NCBI GenBank assembly: GCA_003864495.1
Contig: ML133452.1
Span: forward strand, 533,672-597,671
Source of the DNA: Nemopilema nomurai
Lineage: Eukaryota; Cnidaria; Scyphozoa; Rhizostomeae; Rhizostomatidae
Length of the DNA stretch: 64,000 nt
Direction: 5' to 3'
Under the pieces are notes generated by a model. It made no database searches. It was not told where the DNA came from and was given only the letters and a program-made list of their open reading frames with translations. Position numbers and translations under genes: made by a program. Positions 23,701 through 35,700 of this stretch are shown in pieces (within the stretch, counting starts at the first letter, position 1; each line of letters starts with the position of its first letter).

Positions 23701-26700
23701 AAATTACTAACATTAAAATTTAGACTAAAGAGTATAATTTACACTGGCTGACAAAATATACATAACCCTATGCACTTAACAAAATAACAATTCTCGAGAA
23801 GTTCCTAGTACCTAGTAATATAATATAGAATCTGGGGTAATCTCACCTAGAGTAATAGGATCTTAAAAAGGTCAGGCTGTAAAAGAATCTGTTGCCTTAA
23901 AATATAAAAAAATCACGTTGCCCTGGTATCCTTGATCGAAATTGAAAGCCTTCACACCCACCTCGCACTTGATTCTAACAAAACTTCGTTGGCAATCGTT
24001 TGGTTTCGCTGCACAAATTTTGACGCAGCAAACAAAAAGTCGTCCAGCAATGTTTTGATGTAGTCTTTTCCTATGGTAAATATTGCATTTTTACTATTAC
24101 TGGTAAATATTGCACATACAGGTATGCATGCCTATTAGGTATGTGAAATAGACCAAGGCAATATCTATTCACTACAAGAAAATAAATGAACGATTGTATA
24201 AAGGGTAGAATGCTCGCAACACTAAAAATACAATTAAGAAGTCGATGCAGAAACACCTTTTGAATGGGAAAACTCTTTATTAGATTTTGCTACGTGAGAA
24301 AAAGCAAATCTGTACAATTAAGTACACACAATAAATATACACGCAACAAGCATTCGTAATAAAGTATCCCTTTGATAGTGATACCGTAATCTTCTATATT
24401 ATAAGCCACAGAAATTGCACATGAGATCTGAAAATTGGCTGCTCAAAAACAAACATTTAGAGTGTTGTTTAGGAATAACATGCACTTGCTGCACAAAAGA
24501 AAATCGATAGAGCGAGCAAATCAGTTGCGGGGTCAAGCAATGGGTGCGGGGTGAAGTGGTGAAGCAAGCGGGGTAAAGCGGGGGTTGGGTGAAGCATGGG
24601 CTGTGGGGTAAGATATGAAGCAAGCGGGGTGAGCAAGCGGGGTAAGGGGCATGACGCAATCGGGGTGTTGGGTGAAGCATGGGTTGTGGGGTGAAGTGGT
24701 AAAGCAAGCGGGGTGAGCAAGCGGGGTGAGCAAGCGGGGTGTAGGGTGAAGCATGGGTTGTGGGTTGAAGTGGTGAAGCAAGCGGGGTGAGCAAGCGGGG
24801 TAAGGGGCATGACGCAATCGGGGTGTAGGGTGAAGCATGGGTTGTGGGGTAAGAGATGAAGCAAGCGGGGTTAAGCTAGGAAATTAGAAAAAATCATACA
24901 CACCCAACTCCCGTTTGTCGACACCTTCGCAAGTGAACAGCGTCTTAATCAGCTTCAAATGACCAAGGAGAAGGGCGGGATCTGAAAGAAATTCAACACG
25001 AACACAAAATCAAACAAACGCGATGAACAAACAAGACCATCAACACACTTTAAACACGACTATAATCATTTTCACTTGCTTTAAGTCATCCTCATTCAAA
25101 GTCAGCATATGATCTGATTCTCTGGCTTGTATAAGCCCTTTTGTTTACATATCTCTTTGCATGGAGCCTTTCGCTAATAACTTAACATCATCATCAAATA
25201 GAGCGTATATCGGGACAGCCAAAAATCATGTTAGCTTATCTACTATGGTTTCAAATATTAACTGAAGATTCGTGGTTCCATACGAAACTTACAAAAAGCT
25301 GAAACAAGCAATAAAAGTGCAGGAAAGAGTTAGCGAATATTCGCATGTTCTTTTGTAAGCCTAACCATGGTATATTACCTGCCCCAGATGACGACAGCCA
25401 CGTGATCTCGTCTTCCAATAATTTGGCGGGCTTAACCTTCAAACTCTCCTGATCGTTCTCTGCAATAGAAGGACCCACGTGTATTCAGGTTGTCGACAGC
25501 ACGTGAATCCAATGTGGCGATAACACTTGCAATTGCGTCACGGCAAAAAAGGGAAGGACCTTTTATAACAACATATCTTGAAGCAATACTTAAGCTCCGT
25601 ATCAAGTTATTTCTTATAGAAATGCAGCTACATTGGCAATGTGAAATTGCACTTTGATGAAGCAGTGTTATTGTAGTAATGCCGTATGTAATGAAAACAG
25701 GGGTAAAAAGTAATAAAAGAAACAAGTATACGAGCACGTGAAATGTAAATCAAGAATAACATATCTTGTATGTTTCAAAGAGAGTGCTTTCCTCCCGTAC
25801 AATCGTAACACACAGAGTTTATAGTAATGTTGCAATAGCAATGCAAAAGTTCTACTTCAAGACTTTCTCCACTTGAAAATGACAAGACAACTTCTTTTAG
25901 ATGTAAAGACCCACTCTTTAATCACCCGTTTATACACCAGGAAGCTACTTATTCTTAATTATGCTTTCTACACCGTGAAGAAGTTGTGAACATTGGACTC
26001 ACTTGGAAGATTTCGAAGAAGATTGCACAACAGATCAAAATATGGCGTACATTGACTGTGAACCCTACGAATTGACAAATATGAAGAATTTACAAGAAAA
26101 GGCATGCTATCAACGACATTGGAATGCCCATTAAACATGAAATTCCCAATGAAGTATTGTATAATCTACAAAGCAAATATCTTACAAGGGGATTTGACGG
26201 AGAATGGGTAGTAGCCTTCCTGGGTAGTTTACAGAGTAGAGTACGCCGCCAAAGTAATACAAAATTTTAAACAAAGCGACGGAAACACCGCGAAACGTGC
26301 TCTGCCTAGAATTCAGGATATACTGAAACATCTAATTATGTCTTCTTTCTTCCTAAATGAAAAATTGGCAGAAAACCTGCCATTTGGAAAGGTCGAAGAA
26401 AGCTTTCAAGATTGTAGAATAACAATAATCTCATAATAGGAGCGGTAGTTGATTGTCGGGTGTGAATAGAAATATGAAATTAAGGTTATCAGAATCAATT
26501 AAAGCTGGCGACAGGTGAAAATTAGAGCAAATCGAATCAAAACGTAGATTGAAAGAAAACTCGGAGGGTGATCTTAGGTTTCACTGGCTGACTGCTATTT
26601 GTTTTGACTACTTCAACAATATCTAAGTGATGATAGTGATAATCATAGCCTGTGACTGATGGCAACTTGACTGTATAAAAGGACTTTGACTGATAGCAGC

Positions 26701-29700
26701 TTCTGTGTAATCTGACCAAGTTATCCTGTATAAATATTGATTATTATTATTATCATTATTATTATTAACACACCAGTTTTAAGCAGTTTTTTGCTTAGCA
26801 TCTTGGTCAAGTAGTAATTATTATTATTATTAGTGATTAAAGATCCCAAATCATAGTGGTCCTGATTATAATTACTGATCATCAGTAAACATTTTGAAGA
26901 AATATAGGTTGCACGCGATATGCCTTTGAATTTACTTCACGTGCACAGTTACAATGTGACTACACAGCGCAGGCTCTGTACTGTCTATTATTAGTGCTTG
27001 GTCTACGCTTCGCTTCTATGCATTTTGATTTAATCACATTCAAATAAATTTTCGCCTATCGTTACGTCTCGCGTTTCGATACCCTGTGTTGTAGTAGCCC
27101 AACATTGAAGTTACCTACCAGGACCACAGAGGGAAATTCAAAATAAGAATTCCAGAAACAAACTACTACAAGCTAGTGAAACCCGCAGATTGTCATCAAG
27201 ATGAAATCAAATGTAGCAGCATTAAATGTTGTCATTTCTTCTAAACGAATATCTTGACAGAATCTAACTTTAATGAAACGATATAGCAATAAGATTTCAC
27301 CCAAGACCATGATGATTCATCTAAACGCAGCTTTTACAGAATGTATTTATTGTTAGAATCCCAACAGCCAATGCTCAGAGTGTAATTCACAAGACTCGAT
27401 CAATTCACCAAAATATTACTTCTATTTCATCAGTAACCATTCTTCTGAAAGAATCAGGTAGCAACACGTCTTCTGAAAATTAAGGGTAAATGGCAAAGGG
27501 GCTTTGTCATGTCTCAAATTCTAAATGGCCACACAATAAACACAATGCACCTACAATTTCCAGGTCAGTTCCTTAGTTACGGTACACCCAACATCGTAAA
27601 GCATCGAGAATGTGAAAAATAAGACACATTGGTATCCCAACTCTTGGAGTTGCCTATGCCCTACCCCTATACTTCAAAGTGCTCTTTTTAAATACACACA
27701 CTCTATCTGCATCATTATCAGCCTCGCTTCCATTTACGAAACGTTGCGCGTAGTTTTTCCTTGAGCTCTTTACGAAAATTTCCACGTGTCCATAGAATGA
27801 TCAACGGAATTAAAATAACGTCTAAGTTGTTGATAGCCGCCGTCGCAGCGGATACCTCGCTGGATAGAACTCGTTTGGGCGTTAACGTCTCTACAAGACG
27901 GGATACGATGAACGGTAGGTATGTAACAAAGTGACAAAGAACGACGAGTAATGTCGATTGAACAATATTCCACCTCGCCTCGTCCGATTCTAAATCGTTG
28001 TAGCTGGTTGGGAGTGAGAGAAGCCGCAGCCTCTTCTGCCTTGTGAGGTGGCGAAACGGGTCATCGCAACACTGGTCCTGGGGGCCACCCCTGCATCTAC
28101 TCGCGCACCTGGTCTGGTCGAATCCGGTGATTGAGGGAGCAGCGCTCTCTTCAGAATGGGCAGCCGTGATTTCTTTCAAATCAACTGCCATTTCAGGGCT
28201 TGAACCCTCTGAAACGCCCCCCTCAAACGAACCATATTCTATTGCTTCGTACTGAGCTTCGCCATTCTCTTTAGGATCAACTTCACTGAATCGGTTTCCA
28301 TTCTCTATGCACCCTGAAATGTCATTACCTACAGCAAAATCGACATTTCTCCCGCTCATCGTCGGCAATGGACTGGACTCGAGGGCAAATGTGACGTCAT
28401 CAGCATTATTGTTTTGCCAGACCTCTGCGGTGGCAACTGCTGCCCCAAAACCCTTCCCATTGCTGAACTCTCTATCTTTATTCGCAATTTGATCAACATC
28501 ATTACTTGGTCCGTTTTCATTCATTCCCGCACGCCTGCCGCTTATTAGAACAGCATTATGATTTTGGTCGTTGTCTCTGGAGTCCGCTGTCAAATTAGAT
28601 GCTCCCGTCCACTCTGTTCTACTGTCGGCCAATTCTTGGTCGTTGTTACTAATCACAAAATTCCCTTGTTGAACAAGCTCTAGCGCCGGCACACCTACGT
28701 CAAGGGGGGCACACACAGAGAGCGAAGCAGTCGCGAGGTCACCAATAGCCTCGATTTCATGTTGACACTCTCTGTGGTGTTTATTTTCTGAAAATTCTTT
28801 CAGACCATTCAGCTTAACACTGTTCAGTATGACGTCATCAACCCCAGTAGCGGCAGTTGCATTACACAGCACACCAGTAGACCTGTCAGTATAAGTTTCA
28901 CTAGGTTGGCCGTTTCCGGATTCCATTAACCAAACCGTCCGTACCAAAGTCTTTACCAGCCCGGCCTTCCGGCTGACAACATCCCTGGCCGGGCTGTGCA
29001 GCTCTCTGTCTCTTTTCCGCTGCTTTCTAGCAATTATAAATACGCTTATATTGGTGACAACAAGGATAGCTGCCGGTATGACAAAATTCAGCAATACGAC
29101 GGGAAGGACGTAGTACACCACACTGGCGCCCCAGTTCATTCCACAGGCCCCGCCTACCTCCCCGAAATACTCGATCCAGCCCGGCTTTAGTACGGAAGGT
29201 AACATCGTTGACACTGCCTGAAATACTATGTAGGCGGTCAACAACAGCAACAGCTTTCTGCTCGAGTACTTGGGGTACAGCAACGGATGACGCACGGCAA
29301 AGAACCTTTCCAGCGACAGCAACATGAGCGAAAGGACCTTGATTACACTGACGACGTATACGGTGAACGTGGACAGCCCGCAAGCGGTCGCGTACTCGGC
29401 AACGGTGCGGGCCTCTCGCCGCGGCAGATGCACCAGCAGCGCAGTCATGTTGTAAGAGGAGTTGACAATACATGATATAACATCGATTATCAAGAACTGC
29501 ATCAAATACAAATTGGAAATCCTACTCCGATTAAGACGCGACGACAAAATGACTGTCAATATCGAAATGTTCAGAACAAGGCCAATAACAAAAACCACAG
29601 TGTACAAAACGATTAGGAATGATAGGAAATGGTCGTCAAACCCCATCACTGCAGCATTGTGGAAGAAACGTTTCAATCTTCGACAAACTTGATGAGTAAA

Positions 29701-32700
29701 AAGGCTTGAAAAACCAGATTCATTTGACCGGCTTGCATCTGCTTTTCTGTCTAGAGCGCACGAAATTGTACATATCTCAATGAACGCTTAAAACTCCGAT
29801 TTATCAGCGATTCTGGTTAAACCAGCGATGAGCCAGTGAAGACGAATTTTCCGTTTGCATTCACGCTAGTCTGCAACACGCACAATAAATGAAGGAAGCG
29901 CACATTGTTCACGAGAATGGCTGTGACGTCATTTCTCGCATGATCTCCAACGTACATTTAACCGAACAATACATTGAACAAAAGTTCCTCCTGCGAATTA
30001 CTTGACAAAATGAGAATAAAAAACGATAAGCCCCTATTGTTAGGCAATTATACTTTTGGGTTTCCTAGGCTCCTCCGCTGAAAAGGGCAGAAACTGCTTG
30101 CAGGAAAGCAAAGCGGAAAAACATGGTTTTATCATAATCATCCTAAGGAATACGAAAATTCAGGCAAGGCTTGGGTAGGCCCAGGACATGAAGAGGACTA
30201 TAGGTTTGAGATATTTATGGGTCTCACAAATGGGTGTGAGCACATGTGTGATGGTGGTGAGTAATAATACTTACGGGAAAGATAAAACTTTACAAGCTGC
30301 CAACCAAACAAAGCTGCATAATTTCATAAGTCAGCTGGGAAATGAATTACGTAGCATACACTGAAGCCTTCGCAAATCCAGCTTTGAGTCTAGTAATATT
30401 CGAAAGGGGTCTGCAGGGCAACATGTGAAAAATAGGATAGCGTTAGGGCCTTCTTTTATGCAAAGGCTTGTATTCGCAAAGATAGATTGACGACGAATGA
30501 AGGGTAGATTATTCAGTCATTGACCCACGCGGAGGACGCTGAAAACCAGGCATGGCCCTGACCTTGAGTTTAAAGAACTAAGCCGTTTAGTTCTCCCACC
30601 AACCCCTTTCATAATTGCTTCCACCTCTTTTTCCCTCAGCAAATGGGAAACCGGTTTGAGAAACAGGGTGGGATGTTTCAACCCAAAAGCTAAACTCCAC
30701 TTTTCACTGCAGATGCCTAGAAACAAGATAACACCGAACCCATTTTAAGCAAGCTGTGACCCAAGCTGTGGTTTGCAGATTTAGGTTTCTGCGCATATTT
30801 TTCTGCATTTTATACAGGAAACAAATTGCCCGAGAAAGAAAAAGCTAGACAAATGTCAAAATTCAAATGAAACGCTGTTAAACTTGAATTTGGGTCTTCA
30901 AGCAGTGTTCACAACACACACTAAACCATCTGACCTCAAACCAATAAAACAGTTGTAAACACACAGAGAGGCATAGGATAGGTGGTACCACATCATCCAA
31001 AGGTTGACCTCTATTAGCATTACGGCTACCCTATGTCACTTTCATCCTAGACCAGGGAGGAATCTCATTCAATAGTCCAAACATAAAGGGTGTTTGCGCA
31101 TGAAAATGGGAACTCGCCTGAACTATGCTACAGATGACCATGATACAATGCTGTCTGCTACTTGCCATGCGTCGCATTCGTGCAGCCTCGCATTTGTGCA
31201 GCCTCGCATTTGTGCAGCCTCGCACTTGTCTCTTCGCTAATATGCTGCTCTACAACACCCCAATGGGAAGTAGAATCTTCATAGACATCATGACAAGATT
31301 TCGTAATCGAAAACGGCCACAAGAACAACAAAACTGGTGACAGCATTTTCTATTGAATGGTACTTTTGTTTTGACATTGAACACGCCCTGGTAGATGTCA
31401 GGAGCATACGCCAGACCGACTACCATTGCTTCGTGCCTCTGAACACGCCGATTGATAGCATAGCCGCAGCAACAACAACACATACTTGAATACTTGGCAT
31501 TCAAACAACAAAGAACAAGAAATGGTTTAGATGAAAAGCAAATGAGTATTTGATTGTTTCTGGATATGAATCGAGAACTGCAGGTGAATTTACGAAGCTC
31601 AATAAGAAACTGCAATGATCGGTAAAGAAGGAAGAAGACAACGCGCACAGTTCAGCAGAATTACAACGGGACTATCAAATGATGGGTGGAAGTTGGCAAA
31701 AAAGCACGTTATCAGGTAAATCGTCGAAAGAGCAAGAAGTCGACAGTGCTTAAGCATCGCAAAAGAAGTGGAAACAGGGGTAAGAGAAATTTGCTTCTAG
31801 CAGTCTTAGGCAATCAAATGTTTTAGCGCTAAAAAGGCAGTCATAGCCTCGTGAATCCAAAGTCGCACCTAGCCAACAAATAGAGCGTTAAAAGATTTAT
31901 TTTAAGGAGTTCAAAAGCAATATCATGAAAATTCACCAGGCACTGTTTCTTTTTCCTAATGCAAATTTACCCTTGTTTGATGCAGGAGGACAGCACAACA
32001 CTTCAAGTCAAACAAACGTCAGAGCAAACCTTGAATTCAATGAAAACAACATTTCTATTGCAAAGGCACTGCTGCGAACTACATATTACACAATTTATCC
32101 AATATCGATTACGGGCAAAATCAGTGAAAACAGACGCTGCAGAGAGCGGGTAGCAACTTTCTCTGTTAGCGAGCAAGGAAGAAACAATCAACTTTTATTG
32201 GATGAAAACACAACAAATTACTTCAGGGCGCAGAATGATGAATCCGCAATGTCGTTGGCTAATATCTATTAAGCAGCAGGTAATGCAAATCACGTGCGCA
32301 GATGAATCGAAGATGCACGGCTTCGTAAGCAAAGATAAACACTTAGGTGTGCGTAAACACTAGTTGATTCAGAAAAGAAACTAGTTGATTCAGAAAAGAA
32401 ATGGACTGCTGCATTTGATAGTTCGTGAGCAAGGACTGCTCTTGCCAGTTGCAGCATGACGATATCACTAGGATTGAAGATATCGCTGACCGTGTTTTAT
32501 GGCGGGGTTCTCCTCATCGGCACGCCGCTCAACATTGCCATACTCCACCAGATGCACTACAGGCAAAACTCCCGCACTTCAGTTGCAAACCTCTTCTTGA
32601 CATCACTGCTCGCCGCAACTATTCTGTCATCCATGTCAGGGTGCCCGTATTACCTCGTGTCCTTACTAGCAGAACTTCCGTCCGTCAGCGACGCCTCTAT

Positions 32701-35700
32701 GAAATCGCATCTGCCCGCATGCAGAGCTGCGATTTTCTTCAATTATTGGCTGGCTGCTTGCAAAGTGTTGTCTTTAACACTGCTGTCGATGGACCGCTTC
32801 ATTGCCATCATATGGCCGTATTTCTACGTGCAAAGAGTCACCAAGGTACGAGCCACCCTCGCCATTGTTATTGTATGGTTGCAAGCGCTGGCAACTTCTT
32901 TACCGCTTCCGATAATGCCAGGCTGGGTTTCGTACATAGCCGTGCATGGGGCAGCCTGCGGCTACGAATGGGAGTTGAGCGGTCGAGATTTCGTGGTGCC
33001 TGTCTTGCTGATGGACTTCATGATACCAACAGCCATTATAATTGTTGCGAACATCAGCGTTTTTATTGTAGCGAGGAAACAGAAGCGTTCGATCAGACAA
33101 ACCATACGGCTATCGAAGGCGGACGAGCAGTCGCGCGGCAAAATGCTGCTCGTCAACACGTTAGCAAAAGCCATAACGCTCATGGACATGACAGGAACAT
33201 ACCAAAATAAGAATAGCGAACATTCAAACCAAGAGAGTGGCGGACTGAGACCCATTGCACGTGCACCTATACATGGTACAGCCACTCCGGACACAGGTGG
33301 AGACGCAAAGAGTGAGGATGTTGGAGTCAGCATGCAACATGCCAACCCAGATGAGGACATGACCCAGAGACCAAGCTTGGCAAAAGACAACAAACATGTG
33401 TCTGACAATAGTGCGTACGAGATGGAAGACAGGCAGATAGCTGATACGATAACCAAGGCGAAGAATCAACATTCGTGTGGAATGGTGAACGAAGGACTGG
33501 ATGCGAGTGACGTCAAAGACACTGACTCGGTGCCAGAAAAACATGGCGGCCAGGGCAGTAAAGTGCGGAGCGGCAGCGAAATGAACGGCGACATCGAAGA
33601 TGGGGAAAAAATTGAAGATGTTCAGATCGACATAATCGGGTCTTATAGTGGCGATGACGTTATGCATGCCGGTAGGATGCCAGATTTTGATATAAAAAGG
33701 GAACTTGAAGCTCGCAACAAAACGGCCAACAAAACAAGCAGTCCCAAATCGCAAGTGCAGAGATTTCTGACGAAAAACGGATTTAACGGCCGCTCGCCCG
33801 AGGGTCGACGGGCCCGGATAAGCATGGTGGAGCTAGCCGAGCCGAACAGCGTAACCTCGTTCGACGCAGACGACTTCACGCGCCTAGAGAAGGGCAAGAA
33901 ATTGAAGATTCTTTCGGATCCTTCGTCGCATCGACAACAGCTGAAGACTCTGCAGCTGAGGAAGACCCAGCCGAGTCTTGTATTATCAACTATCCTTCTA
34001 GTGTTTTTCTTTCTTCTAACATGGCTGCCTTTCATCATCTCTCGCATCTTCCGCTCTGCAAACATCAATCTATCCGAAGAGATGGTCTCCATACCAGCCG
34101 CCATTACGAACCTCGATGTGATCCTCAACCCTGTTGTCATACTAGCCACCCGGAAAAGCTTGAGAAGAAAGCTCCTCCGTAGATTCCTTTCAATTATTCC
34201 GTTAACGGGTAGCAGGCGTACACAAGCTTAACGCATTCGAGGTTGTCAGTCTCCGTTTCACACAAAACAATCCCGGGTTATTGTGTATCGGAGAACATCG
34301 TAATCAAAACGATACTAGCTACAAACCCTCGAAATGAGGTACTTTAAGCGATCGAGTAAAAATGAAACATTGTTTAAGCATCCACTTGAAACAAAAATCT
34401 GTCACAATTATCCATCACGGATCCATACCAACAACACAGATAACAGACAATTAGAAAATATGCATCTTATGACAATTATAAAAAGCTCCTCAACCTTAAT
34501 ATTGTTTTCCTTGTTATACAATTATTAAATGGGTGTTGTTTAAACAGGCAGGTGAAAAGAAAATAGAAAAAAACATTTAGTATGAACAGGCAAACAGCAG
34601 TTTAGATGGAAAGACCCGAGCAAGTAATTGCAGGATTCTGTTCATCACGCATTCGATCGCGTGCGATGCACAGAAAAAAACCTGATTCTAACCAGTTCTA
34701 ACAAGTTGTAGCCAGCTGAATGCTGACTTTGGACACAATGTATCACCGTGTGATATTATATTTCTATCAGTAGAATGAAATTAGAAACCGCCCATACAAT
34801 CTATTGCAATGCTTTGCTGTAAAGACGACCTATTAAAATTTTTATAGCAAGTTATTTGGAAAAGTTTAAATTCCGCACAGTAAGTTTAAACTTTCAAAAT
34901 ATGGTTGCTTCAAATTTCCAACCCACATTTAAGCCTTAAATTCTAGCCAGCCCTACAGCATTATGCCCCACATCCATTATCAAAATAAATGGTAACAATA
35001 GTTTGTTACTTTTGAAATCGAAAAAATGCATCCCATTTATTAGACATTTGATTATTAGGGGAACTGCCTAATATCTTTATTTATCGAGCTCTCACAAGTG
35101 TGACGAGTGTAGTATCTCTGACACTTTAGCAATCTATAATTAGAAAATAATTATTGACTCTAGCATTCCTTTCGTTTACATTCATTCGTCGTTTACTGAT
35201 CGTATAGAAAGGTACAAGATCACAAACAAAGATGCACATACCTGTACTGTGTTCTAATGTACGTCGAGGAATTCCATATGGCACTGGCGCCTTCAACAGG
35301 GTCCGGACAAGAAAATCTCTCACTTGCTGAACTTTTGGCTCTGGAAACGAAGGGTAGCAGTTTAATAGAGGTGGCAAAATGCTGTTTATCAGTGAGAGTG
35401 TAGACTAGATAAAGCGCTACAAAACATTTCTTAGATTGAAAAAGGTGCATTGACAAAATGCCGTTGTAAATAGCGAAACATGAAGAGAAATGAATTGAAA
35501 AAATTACTGTCTCAACAGGAGGGCTCCAAAAAAGACAAAATGCACACGATTTGTGTAGCGATTCGACATCTCTGTTTGAGAGAAATCTTTTTAAGGTTCA
35601 CTTGCATTCTCAATAAAGATTACTGCCGTATCACATTAAAATTAATCATAAATCCATCAAAGGTGCTTGAACTATCATGAAGGCTCGATTTTGACATCTT

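Noticed and set aside
24399..24864. Pro/His-rich frames of 101-131 residues on the minus strand
   Set aside because: Products of the G-rich minisatellite; present in several frames at once and inside a USP24 intron.
27770..29692. Additional frames overlapping the minus-strand GPCR (for example 29027-29473)
   Set aside because: Shadow frames of a GC-richer coding region; none has helices or motifs.
31925..32272. 115-residue frame upstream of the plus-strand GPCR
   Set aside because: No domain, no signal peptide, no splice link to the receptor, composition like the surrounding AT-rich DNA.
32425..34149. Frames of 164-261 residues overlapping the plus-strand GPCR
   Set aside because: Shadows; the 32456-34231 frame alone has the seven helices and receptor motifs.
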